From NCBI GenBank assembly GCA_963575745.1, contig CAUYUJ010015837.1, forward strand, positions 1,370,540-1,434,539: DNA of 64,000 nucleotides. Reading direction: 5' to 3'. The position numbers were made by a program, and so were the translations under genes. This document shows positions 28,773 to 39,200 of the stretch, one piece after another. A model generated the notes under the pieces. The model did no database searches and was not told where the DNA came from. It was given only the letters and a program-made list of their open reading frames with translations. The stretch's first letter is position 1. Every line of letters starts with the position of its first letter. The stretch is from Prorocentrum cordatum. Its lineage: Eukaryota; Sar; Dinophyceae; Prorocentrales; Prorocentraceae.

Positions 28773-29240
28773 GAGAGAAGGGTGTGCCATGATGAGCGGA
28801 TGTCGATGTGCCCGGTGGCGCCTAAGGGCCCCGTGTGGGGTACGACGACTTGCGTGAGGGGCTTACCAAATCGACATCAGACACGAATGCGAACGCGCGC
28901 TTTGGATCCACTGTCGCCTGAGATGGGGCCACCTATCGGGCACCTATCCGGCACGACACGTGCGATCGGCCACCCATTGGACACTTTTCGTGAGCTCAGG
29001 CATGACATGTCATGCTCCTGAGTTGAGGCTCCCTGTGAGGGGGGCGCGAAGTGTGTGAGGGAAAGTAAGGTGGATGTGTATTCGAACTCGTCCACTGTTA
29101 CCGTAATTTGGGCTCCCTGTGAAGCGCGAAGCATATGGGGTGCCACATCGGCCCTGGTGCGAAGCATGCGAACGCGCCCGCTCGCGTCGAAATTTGAGTT
29201 TCCTGTGGGGCAGGAGGTGTGAGAGAGAAGCTGCCAACGA
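28640..29240. repeat. Diverged tandem duplication of ~530 bp
   Basis: AACGCGGACATGCCC..GTTGGAGTTTCC..GTGAGAGAGAAG near 28655-28790 is echoed by AACGCGCCCGCTCGC..TTTGAGTTTCC..GTGAGAGAGAAG near 29168-29232. Conserved phrases are short. Confidence 0.5.
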
Positions 29241-30644
29241 TGCGGTGGACAGAGCAGCAGTAGTAGCAGCAGTGGCGTCAACGCGCAAGTGGCACGCATC
29301 GTATGCAGTAGAAGAAGAAGAAGAAGGAGGTAGGCGGATGAGAAAGATGAGGAGGAGGAGGAGGAGAGGAGAGGAGAGGAGAGGACAAGCAGCGCACGGC
29401 GCAGTCGAGAGACAACGATGGCCTAGCGTCAGAAGGATTCGCAGTGCAACAACGTCAGCCACGGGGGCACGCGCTGCGCAGCGTGTTGCCCGCCTGCGAC
29501 TGGCCATGCACGAGCATTAACATGAACATTTCGACGGGTTCTCCAGCTCAGGAGGAAAAGAAACACACAGACACAATGAATCCTCGATTCCCTAGAAAAT
29601 ATAGGAAAATATGGGAAGTGGGGGGGAAGACAGAAACCCAGAAAATGTGGGGAAAATATGGGGAATCTGTTTATTTGTGTGTATGTATTTGTATGTCCTG
29701 GGGCCCCTTCACCAGCTGCCTGCGGCAAATCCTGCCGCTGTGCCAGCGCAGCTCTCAGTGGGGCAACGCGTCGAGCACACCGCCCAGAAGGCAGTATATG
29801 CTGTGTCGCATGCCGTACCTCTCAATTGGGCAGCGTGGGGGCTGTCTTGGGCTCCTGCGGGTCATATGAGCTGTATCAAGCACCCATGTTTGTCTGCACG
29901 AGTGCCTATACTCCGTAGACGGTGTTTGCACTAAGGCTTTATTCTGCCGTTTGATCCAGAGTTGCCACGCCACGACGGCATTCCATTGGCACATCACTAT
30001 GTCCGACCAGTTCCGACCAGCCCTTTTAAGATTGATTCGGCAGTCGGCCCGATGATCCTCGTGTAGCCCGTTTCCGTGGTATGGCGGGAATCCGAATGTT
30101 GCGTCATTAGTTTTCATTCGCACAAGACCGTAGAGTATTAGGATGCCAGTTGGTTCGGCAGTAGCCCCGGCTAGTCCCCACATATTGTTTCATTCGAGAG
30201 CAGCCCTGGCCAGCATCAGGCCCCAGAGTGGCGAAATGTCGTAACGTTCGGGCCTAGCCCCGACTAGCGGGATTAGCCCCGCTCTTCGACGATTACGGGA
30301 CCCTGTGGTGGCGCAGACCCCTTCCTTATTTCCCCCCGGGCCTCCCTTTCTGCCACCGAAAGTGGCGGCCGAATTTGGTTGGTGACCCTTAGGGGACTTT
30401 ACCGCCATGGACGGGATTCGAAGAGCTTGTCAGTATGGTGCTCAGTATTGACCCGCCTGCAGGCTGCGAGCGGAGTTTGGCTGAGAGGACAACACGCGTA
30501 ACAGTTTGGCATGCATGTGAGCCAGTGGGAGCAGTGGAAACCTCGAGGTCGTTCCTGATGTTACAAACGTATTGTTGGATCGGACGCGCCGCCTCGCAGC
30601 CCTCTGTGGGCCCTGTCCATTCGAGGCCCGAGAGGCAGTAGCTT
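29241..30644. other. No recognisable gene
   Basis: It contains a GGA/AGAGG tract at 29330-29390 and an A-rich patch at 29590-29670. On -, a frame at 29755-30183 is open for 142 codons with normal-looking composition but no family I know. 30140-30290 has repeated GGCTAGTCCC/CCCCGACTAG phrases. Confidence 0.4.
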
Positions 30645-30669
30645 GGGATTCGTTTGCAGGGCCTGGTTA

Positions 30670-30851
30670 GGGGAACAAGCAATGACGTGAACATAACAAC
30701 TCGGAGGTCCGCGTGGATTTCTCTGATCGGCGATGGACCCCCCTCCCTGGCGCGCGGCGCTGGAGGCGCCGCCAAGGGGGCTCCATCCGACCCGATTTGG
30801 GTAATCCGCGCGGACTTCCGAGCTTTACGTTTACGTAATTGTTTGTTCCCC
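30670..30851. repeat. Foldback element, ~90 bp arms, flanked by direct repeats
   Basis: GGGGAACAAGCAATGACGTG on the left pairs with CACG..AATTGTTTGTTCCCC on the right. The outer ~60 bp of each arm agree at roughly four of five positions. The unit GGATTCGTTTGCAGGGC(C/A)TGG lies just outside both ends (~30645-30666 and ~30859-30880). Confidence 0.8.
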
Positions 30852-30899
30852 TGAGTTTCGGATTCGTTTGCAGGGCATGGTGATAGGGCTCATTTCGAT

Positions 30900-31200
30900 G
30901 CTTCTGACTCGATTCGATTCGATTTCGATCGATTCCGATTCCGAATCGATTCTACTTGGGATTCCGATTTGGATTCCGATTTCTCACGATTGGCCTACTA
31001 GCCTGCCGATTTTCGCCGACTCGACTTTGCCCGATTCGGCTGCCGATTCCCGCCGATCCGATCCATTTCCATCGCCGATTCGACTTATCGATTCGATTGC
31101 CGATTGCGAGGGCAAAACGGCCGGCGCCGCCGACCCTGAATGGCGACGACGACGACGACGACGACGATCGATCGCCGATTCGACTTGTCGATTCGACGTT
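30900..31200. repeat. CGATTC/GATTCC-rich degenerate satellite
   Basis: Dense GATTC, CGATT and CCGATT motifs, with an ACG run at 31144-31170. Similar motifs reappear at 31630-31690 and 46480-46560. It is probably simple-sequence derived. Confidence 0.8.
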
Positions 31201-31339
31201 GGGCTCTCCTGCGGTGGCCTCCCCAGCGCCCATCCCCCTCGTGAGGCTCCGGTGGCCCTCGCGCCCCACGGAGCCCTCGCGCGGTCCGGGGCGGATCGGC
31301 GGCGACATCCGGGCCTGCCCTCGCCGACTAAGGGAAGAG

Positions 31340-31480
31340 GAGTAGGAGGAGGCGGGAGGGAGGAGGGGGGAGGGGGGAGGAGGAGGAGGAGGAGGAGGAG
31401 GAGGAGGAGGAGGAGGAGGAGGAGGAGGAGGAGGAGGAGGAGGAGGAGGAGGAGGAGGAGGAGGAGGAGGAGGAGGACAA
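31340..31480. repeat. (GGA)n array
   Basis: Pure GGA from ~31376 to 31477. Poly-Gly, poly-Arg, poly-Pro and poly-Leu frames through it are artefacts. Confidence 0.97.
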
Positions 31481-32324
31481 GAGGAGCAGGGCGTGTTCGC
31501 CGCCGTGTCGACCGGCGGCGGCCCCGCCGCGGGCGTTCGAGGCCGCAGGCCGCCAGTGGCCCAGGCTCGGCCCACACGGAGCGGTCGGGCGACCGGAAAG
31601 CCGCCGATCGTTCCGGGCGGAACACGCCGATTTAGCACTGATTCGCCTCGATTCAGTGGCGATCGCCCTCGACGAGCCTCGACTGGCGTCGGCTATAGCG
31701 GGAGCCAGCGAGAGGACATGGGAGGCCCCCGATTCGTCTCCGCGGGGCGCCATCCTGCTCCGATCTCGGCCCCTCCCTCTCCCCTCCGCTGCCCCGGAGG
31801 TGAACAAAGACAGGACGGGCGCCCAGCTGCCCCACGCGGTGTCAGAAGCCAACGCCAGGGTCGTCACGACACGAATTCGCCGTAGGGCCACTCCCCAGAG
31901 ATCCGACGCCCCGAAGAAGTTGGAGCGGCCAGTTTTTTGTACTTTTCTGCCTTCAGGGGCCCTCGCCGGGCCTCGGGATCGTAAAAGAACGACTACGAAA
32001 AGTCGGGCCTAGGGAGGCGGTCCGGACCTCTATGCCCGCGCATCAAAAACATTGGAGCGGCCGGATGTCTGGGTCGATGAGCGGCGGGGGTGCGCGGCGG
32101 GGGTAGGGTTCGGAATTCGTCGAGCACGTGGCTGAAGCCGAACCCTACCCCCCACCTCCCATCGATTCAGGAGGATCGATGGTCGGTGAGGGTAGGGTTT
32201 GGATGTCGCCACCCAGTGGAAGCCCGAGCACCGAGCAGACGACAGCCGGCGCTCGGGGAGCGCTCTTCGTGCGCCAAGGCGGGAGCAGTTCTCCGGCCTG
32301 GGAGTGCGGGCTGGCGCTTGGGCC
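31481..32324. other. No recognisable gene
   Basis: GC-rich and open in several frames. 31955-32010 is the + copy of the short dispersed repeat at 20105-20170. A GGGTAGGGTT phrase occurs at ~32100 and ~32192 with its complement near 32140. Confidence 0.45.
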
Positions 32325-32575
32325 GGAGCACGGTATCGTGTGTCGGCGGCGCGCCAAGGGTGGGAAGGCAGAGGGGGCGGGCCTGCTCAGAAGGCTCAGA
32401 GTGCATCCAGCAGTCTGAGAAGCTTGCCAAGCCTTCTCCACAGACGCAGGCGGTTTCTCAGAAGGCCAGAGGGCTTCTGAGAAGCGCCGCCGCCTGCTGA
32501 GAAGGCCTGCCCCCTCTCACTTTCCCCCTGCGCGCGCCGCCGAGTGTGAGGACTTGGGCATGCGCTAAGGCCAGG
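32325..32575 (+). repeat. Dispersed repeat, partner at 62215-62475
   Basis: Shared order: GTCGGCGGCGC, then CTCAGAAGG.CAGAGG.CTTCTGAGAA, then CTTTCTCAxTTCCCCC, then GCCGCCGAGT and GGGCATGC. Identity is moderate. The block is rich in TCAGAAGG/CTTCTGAG inverted phrases. Confidence 0.75.
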
Positions 32576-33739
32576 TGCGTTTTGAAGCCAAACGAGAGGA
32601 ACTGAGAAAGTGTCTAGCGACAACGTCTGAGCACCCATCTGAGGTTGGCGCCGAGGATAGTGGCCAATACAGCGCTCTTCGGTGGAGAGTGTTGGCCAGC
32701 GTTGTCGTCGGAACATGACTCGTAGTTGGGAAGGCGGCCGTCGATGAGGCCAGGGCACCAGTCCGAGCTGGTTACGTAGCCTGCGCCTGCGACCTTTCTG
32801 AGCTGGGCTTTTTGAATGTATGGATGTATGGGGAGTTGGGCTTTTGCCGAGGCCTTCATACCGATCCGAGCTGGGAATGCGGCTGGCGCCAACGACAAGA
32901 GCACCTTACCGCTCTGAGCTTGCCGCTGCAATGGAATCAGAAATAGCGAGACGAACGGGCGAGAAGCATGGCGAGCAAAAAGAAAGCGAGCGGAAAGCGT
33001 GGCGAGCGAGACGCAAGAGAGCGACAAGCGTGGTGAACGAAACACGCCGAGCGAGAAGAAACACACGCAATAAAAGTTGGCGAAATCGGGTGAAAAGCGC
33101 GATGAGCGAACAAATCGGTTTACGCCGCAGCAGGGCCCATCGCGCAATTGCGTTGGCTGTTGTTTTGCTTGCTGCTGTCGCTGTTGCTGTTGCTGCTGCT
33201 GCTGCTGCTGCCGCCCCCGCCCCCACCAGCCCGCCGCTGCCCCCTCATGCTGCCTGAGGGGGGCAGCGGCGGGTGGTGGACGAGGAGGACGAGCTTCATG
33301 AGTCCTGCATCTCGTCCTCCACTTCGCCGCAGTGGAGTAGCTGCACAAGCCTCGCAGGTCCATCTTCGCAAGGTTGGCGATACTGGCGCGTGCACCACAA
33401 ACTGCGAAACGGCGCACGACATGTAGGAAACTTACACTGCAAGGAATCCCATGGCATCCAGGATGACACCCAGGCCGACCCGGTTTGCCAGGTAAATCTG
33501 CGGCACCCAGGCCCAAACATCCAGGCCAAACCAGCCAGCAAGGCAAATCCGCGGCAACAGGGCCGAAACATCGGGCCAAGTATTTTCGCGGCGCCCGGGC
33601 CGAAGCAGGCAGGCCAAATTGGACGACCAAGCAGCTCTCCAAATATGTAGATATTCTATGAACTTCCCAAACGCTGCTTGCACTGCTTGCACCTAGGGGT
33701 GTGTCCTTCTCCTCGACAGCGGCGGAACTGGGCCTCACA
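32576..33739. other. No recognisable gene; (CTG)n at 33172-33215
   Basis: 32930-33080 has GCGAGAAG/GCGAGC phrases and is purine-rich. 33170-33215 is GCTGTTGCTGCTGCTGCTG. 33470-33620 has repeated CAGGCCAAA/CCAGGC phrases. The long - frame crossing this region lacks any domain. Confidence 0.5.
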
Positions 33740-34190
33740 CTTGGTATGGCGGCTATGTCGTCGCCGTCGCCGCTTCGCCACCGCCCGTCGTTTGGGCCTG
33801 AACTTTGGTCTGGCGGCTATGTCGTCGCCGTCGCTGCATCGTCGCCGCCTGTCGTCTTCCCCACGCAGTGCTTGCGCTTAAGGGTTCTTCCCGAACAGTG
33901 TTTGTATTGTTGAGGGTTCTTATTTGAGGATCTGGTCCATGTTGTCGGTTTGGCGGCTACGTGGCCGCCGTTGCCGACCCGTCGCCGCCTCGTCGCCGCC
34001 TCGTCGCCGCCCGTCGTCTGGGCCATGTTGTCGATTTAGCGGCTATGTGGCCGCCGTTGCCGACCCGTCGCCGCCTCGTCGCCGCCTAGTCGCCGCCCGT
34101 CGTCTGGGCCATGTTTTCGGTCTGGCGGTTATGTGGCCGCCGTCGCCGCCCCGTCGCCGCCTCGTCGCCGCCGGCCGCCGCCGTCAGACT
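33740..34190 (+). repeat. Minisatellite, about five units of ~70-137 bp
   Basis: GGCGGCTATGTCG or GGCGGCTATGTGG occurs at ~33745, 33814, 33951, 34039 and 34124, each followed by CGCCGT and CCGCCCGTCGTCTGGGCC. It directly abuts the tail of composite copy E, mirroring the arrangement at 27115-27300. Confidence 0.85.
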
Positions 34191-35220
34191 TTTTTTTGAA
34201 ACGAAATAGGTTCTACCACCTTTCCCCCCCCCCCCCCGGACTTATCGATTCCCCGGGAACCTGTGCAAAACACATATGATTCTGACCCAATGCCCATCCT
34301 ACCTGTGAGCTCATACTCTCCCAGCCAGGCCGGTATCAGTCCCCCCTCGGTCCCCTTACAAAACATACTATACGTTGACATTTCTGTTTTAACATTGCAT
34401 TTGTTCACGAATCCCTTGTAACACATACCATGCGAGGCGCACGCACGCGGCCGCTGCGCTCGCATGTCGAATTCCGTCCAACACACACCGTGTTTCCAAC
34501 AATGTCAACATCCCGCTTTAAGAGAACTTCTGTTTTTGGGGAAACACGATTTTTCCACCCACAAGGTTCTGAACAACTTGCCCGCGCGTTCTTGCAGCAT
34601 CCTTCAAACACCTATGTTGTTATGTTGTTTCCAACTCGTTCATAACATGTTGCGAAACGGGCTTCGCGCGCGCATGCCGAAATTGTTCGAACGCCCTTGC
34701 GCGCGTGTTCGGGTGGCGCGATCCGTGTCAAATAACACAATGCGGGCCACTCTCGGGCGTCTGCCGCGCGCGCATTTCGAACTCCTTCCAAGACCTTCAT
34801 CACCGACGCGAAGACGCCGTCATCGTCGTCGGCGTGATCAGCATCGGCGCCGTCACTGGCTGCCCCGTCGTCGCTGTCAGAATCGTTTGCAGCATTGCTG
34901 CTATTACTATCATCGTATCTACCGTTGTTGACGTTGCCATGATACCGCGCCCGCCCAAGTCGCAGACTCGCACTGAGGTGCCCGCTGGATTGTGCCCAGC
35001 GGTCAGCGCCACCGCGTTCGCGTCGGTCGCGCCAAACTCGCTGGCCGCTGCTCGCGCGAGCATGCGCGGGCTAGCGCGGCCGCAGAGATGCACCAGCAAA
35101 CGCCAAGCACTCATCGCAATCGCTTCCGCCCGGGGTTTGCAAACCAAGTTGCGGGTGGGTGGGTGGGATGTTTGCGCGAGCAATGGAGTGGACAAATTCA
35201 AGTTGAATTGGTGGGTTGCA
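34190..35220 (-). repeat. Composite repeat copy E
   Basis: Reverse orientation. Tail at 34190-34330 (CCGGACTTATCGATTCCCC, CATCCTACCTGTGAGCTCA), head at ~35125-35205 (CCCACCCACCCGCAACTTGG read on -). The core acidic frame on - reads through DDDDGVFASVMKVLEGVR-like sequence. The GC-alternating subunit is shorter than in A-D. Confidence 0.82.
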
Positions 35221-35299
35221 CCAAAATAGATTGCACCAGAAACAATCGCGCCTGTCGCGCGCGTTGTGATCGCTCAGCCTAGATAGCATCAGATAGACA

Positions 35300-35339
35300 T
35301 TCTTTTTTTGCAAATAGTATTCGGCTCTACCCCCCTCTT

Positions 35340-35370
<31 letters not shown>

Positions 35371-36870
35371 GGAATTAACGAATCCCGCCTTCGCATCGCA
35401 ATTTAAATCGGATCCTGCCCCATCGACCATCCAAAAAATGTGTTCGCTTCATCCCGGGAAGTCCGATATCGGCACCCCCCTTCATTCTCTTCAAAAAACA
35501 TATGGGCACGCTTCGGATTTTCATAAACCATAAGTCTTCAACGGCACCTTCCAGGAGAAAACAGAACAAACGGGAAGACTTGCGCACGCGCACTTCGTCG
35601 CGCGCATGCATTTTGTTTGATAAAACAACAACCGTTTTAGGTTGCGCAGGGAATTAACAGACGAGTGCCCCGAAAACAAACACAAAACACATAGTTTCGC
35701 AACAAGAATGTTCAAAACAAGTTGCGCCAAGACTTTCGCTGCGGATCCTCGGGGGAACCATCGGTTTTCAACGCCGACATAACTTGCTACCAAACGGGCC
35801 TCTGGCGCGCGCATGTCGAAGTCTTTCGGACGCCCTGACGCGCGCGTTGTCGCAATAATCCCGCGCAGCAAATGGAACGAAGCGCGCGCGCGCGTCGTCG
35901 CGCGCGCGCGCCGGAATCTTTCAACCACCTTCGGCCCCCTAAGGATTTCACAATCGAGTGCCCCGAAAACACACAAAACACATGGTTTTGCAACATCAAG
36001 TTTCAAACGTGCCTGCGCTCGCGCTCCTCCGACTTCTGAAGAAAGCCGAAGGAAGCCATCGGTTTTTCATCGGCCAAACGGGCCTCTCGCGCCGCAGGCC
36101 GAAATCATGCGAACACCCTGGCGCGCGTGCTGGGCGCGCACGATCCGTGCCAAATAGTACCATGCGGGCCTCTCCCGGGTCGACCACGCGCGCGTGTCGA
36201 ACTCCGTCCAGAACCTTCATCACCGACACGAGGACGCCGTCATCGGCGTCGGCGCGATCATCCTCGGCGCCGTCGCTGGCCCTGCCGTCGTCGCTGTCGG
36301 CATCGTCGCCAGAATCGCTACTATCATCATCGCGTCTTACCGTTGCCGACCACACGGGGCTGGGGAGCTCGAGGTGGAGGAGGGGAAGATGCAATCAGAT
36401 GAGGATGATGAGAATGATGAGGATGAGGTAGCAGAAACATTTCAGATGAATTGGAAGAGTATGAGGGAGGAGATGAGGATTGCACACGCACCCAACTCGT
36501 GGTCGGCTCGGGCCAGCCAGGGCGCAGGCTGCAAGCTGGGCTGGTCAGGGTCGCAGTCGATGCCGCAGGACAGGTGCCCCAGCGGGCCGCTGTGGGAGGA
36601 CGGCCAGACGCCCGAGGGCATCAAGAAGAATCGTGCTGCGGAGTGCGGCGAGGGGACCCGCATGTCCGTGCAGGAGAACGTGCAGAGGGCGCTTGGCGAC
36701 GCTGGCGCGCAGCCCGAGACGCTGCCCGAGTGGGCGCCTGAGCTGTCCCGCCACTTGGACGCGATCGAGGGCAGCGCTCATCGCAATGGCCGTTGCATGG
36801 ATTTTGCAAACCAAGTTGCCGGTGGGTGGGCGGGATGTTTGCAAAGGTATGGGAGGTGGTCAAACGCGGC
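35300..36870 (-). repeat. Composite repeat copy F, with an unrelated coding-like insert
   Basis: Tail at 35300-35500, including a C run of ~28 (35341-35368). Subunits sit at 35580-35720 and 35820-36000, the acidic core at 36190-36345 (on -, DDDSSDSGDDADSDDG..DDGVLVSVMKVLDGVR), and the head at ~36800-36860. Between core and head, 36360-36780 replaces the sequence seen in B, E and G. Confidence 0.8.
36363..36780 (+). pseudogene. Coding-like fragment inside composite copy F
   Basis: On + the frame reads through an acidic stretch (MQSDEDDENDEDEVAETFQM) into ordinary-looking protein (ENVQRALGDAGAQPETLPEW, then APELSRHLDAIEG) with G/C-ending codons. The corresponding part of copies B, E and G is different noncoding sequence. 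I do not recognise the protein. The simplest reading is a captured gene fragment; it has no credible complete gene structure. Confidence 0.4.
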
Positions 36871-36894
36871 GCAGGGTTGTCAGTGTTCTTTTCT

Positions 36895-38080
36895 ACAAGG
36901 AGAATAGACCCCACCAGCCTCCCGAGGCTGGACTTATGGGCACCCCCTGGGGATGTGCAATTTATTCATGATTCTGCCCCATCGCCCGTCCGAGTTTTGA
37001 GTTCACGCCATCCCAGCCGAGCCGGCGCCCCCCCTCATCCCTCGCAGAAAATATTATGCGCGCGCTCGTTCATCACAAATTTGCACTGTTTATCAGTCCC
37101 TTGCAACAGATGGGACGAAATGCACGCGCGCGCCGTCGCGCGCGCATGCTGGAATCGTTCAAAAACTTGAGTTTGCGCAGGGATGTCAAAAGTGGGTACC
37201 CAAAAACACACGTAAATAACCGCAGGGTTTCGCGCCGCTGTTGTTCAAAACAGTTTGCGCACGCGTTCTTGCGAATTCAAAAGAAAGCCATCGGTTTTCA
37301 ACATTTTCATGAAACGGTGCCAAGCGGTCTTCGCGCGCGCGCGCGGTCCAACGCCCTTGCGCGCGCGCCATCGCGAAAATCTTGCGCAACAGCAAGAGGC
37401 GAAATTCACGCGCGCGCGACTTTGCGCGCGCATGCCGGGTCCCTTTCAGCAACCCTGGGTTTCGTAGCGACGTCAAAGACGAGCGTCAAACAAAGCATGT
37501 AAACACACACGGTTTTGCGAAAGGACATAGGTGATTCAAGATTGTCACGACATCCTGCCAAACGGGCCTCTGGCGCCGCATGCCGACATCCTTCGCGCGC
37601 CCTTGCGCGCGTGCTGGGGGGGGGCACGATCCGCGCCAAATGATGCCGCGCGGGCCACTCTCGCCGTCCGCCGCGCGCGCATGTCGAACTCGTTCCAGAA
37701 CCTGCATCGCCGACGCAAGGACGCCGTCATCGTCGCCGGCGCGATCAGCACCGGCGCCTGCAATCGCGTCGCCGTCGTCGTTGGCAACGCCATCGCCAGC
37801 GTCGCTGCTATCGTGATCATCGTATCTACCGTTGTCGGCGTTGCCATGATGCCGCGCTCGCCCAAGTCGCCGACTCGCACTGGAGCGCGCCCCAGCGGTC
37901 AGCGCTACCGCGGCCGCATCGGTCGCGCCAAACTCGCCGGCAGTTGCGCGCTTGGGCTGGCGCGGCCGCAGAGATGCACTGGCCGACGCCGAGTGTCCAT
38001 CGCAATCGCTACCGCGCAGGTTTTGCAAAGCAAGTCGCGGGCGGGCGGGCGCGGGCGGGATGTTTGCGAGAGCATGGAAT
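36895..38080 (-). repeat. Composite repeat copy G
   Basis: Tail at 36900-37050, two GC-alternating subunits (37120-37180 and 37330-37440), core at 37700-37860 with the acidic frame on - (DDGVLASAMQVLERVRHARAAD), and head at ~38010-38080 (GCAAACATCCCGCCC read on -). Confidence 0.8.
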
Positions 38081-39200
38081 GTGTCGATTCTTTTGTAAAA
38101 GTCAGCTGCGCCACTTTAGATTGCGCCACATCTCTTGCTCAGCAAAGGTAGCACCACATGGATTGCACAGCGCGCTTGACACCGCGTCGACTGCGAGAAA
38201 CGCATCGCTCGGGGCCCACGCTGGCCAACAGCCACAAGCTGCTTATGAATGATGCGTTTTGTTTCTGGAGGCCAGGCTGAGCGCGGAGGCCAGAAAAAGC
38301 CCGAGGGCGCACCGAGCTGAGATCCCCGGCGGGGCGGCGGGCAGGATGCCCGAGAGGGCCCGCGGACAAAGGTCGGGGCGAACGCTGCGCCCGCCGCTTT
38401 CTCATGGGCAAGGGGCCTCCACAGTCCGTTCATGATAATGTCGAAAATTGCATGGCAATGCGTGGTCGCGTCATCTTCCTTGTCCGCGGGATTGTTTCTC
38501 GCTCGTCTGAATGGCCGCAGCTGCAGTTGCGCGCGCCAAGGCCATCGGGCGGTTCAGAATATGCAGCGGCAGCTCGCAGGAGTGGCCAGGGGCGAAGTTC
38601 AGTTTATCAGCGCGCCTGGCAGCAATGGGGCCGACGCTCGCCGACAAGACTCAGAGAGCGGGGGCGGTTCAGGCGACGATCGCGGTCAGCGCCGCGAGCA
38701 CCGATGAACAGGCAGCAGCGACCTTGCCGGAGGAGAACATTGGTCTGTGCAGGAGAGAGGGACCGACAGACGGAGCGGCACAGGTTGCGACGCTGCAGCC
38801 CCCACTCAACTCCCGGTCCTCGGCAAAGTCGAGAGCTTGATGGGCGACGCGGCGAGGCTGTCGGCGTCGGGGAATGCCCGGGGGCGCAATGGCACCCGCG
38901 ACGCGTTGTGCCAAGCGACAGTGAGGATAATGGCGCGAGCTCGAATTCGAAAACATGTCGGGAGATCGCGAAGTGCAGCGGTATCCATGTCGTTCAACAA
39001 AGCGCCGAGCGACTTGGAACCTTGGGAACCAAGGGGGCCACCAGCAGGCGCCCACGGGCGTCGGCAACATCAGCGAGAAGGGATGCCCGAAAGGAGGCCA
39101 AACAATGGGTGGACACTTGGGGCGGACAATCACAGCGCGAAGAAGGGGCAGGCGATGAGACGGCGGCAATAACAATGACGCGTGGAAGACGCTCGACGGC
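38081..39200. other. No certain gene; decayed coding-like region upstream of the copia remnant
   Basis: + frames at 38404-39294 and 38747-39172 are open and Arg/Ala-rich. They may be the decayed gag of the element recognised downstream, but nothing diagnostic is present before ~39220. Confidence 0.35.

Noticed and set aside
31376-31477. Poly-Gly/poly-Pro proteins across the GGA array
   Set aside because: Simple-sequence artefact open in all frames.
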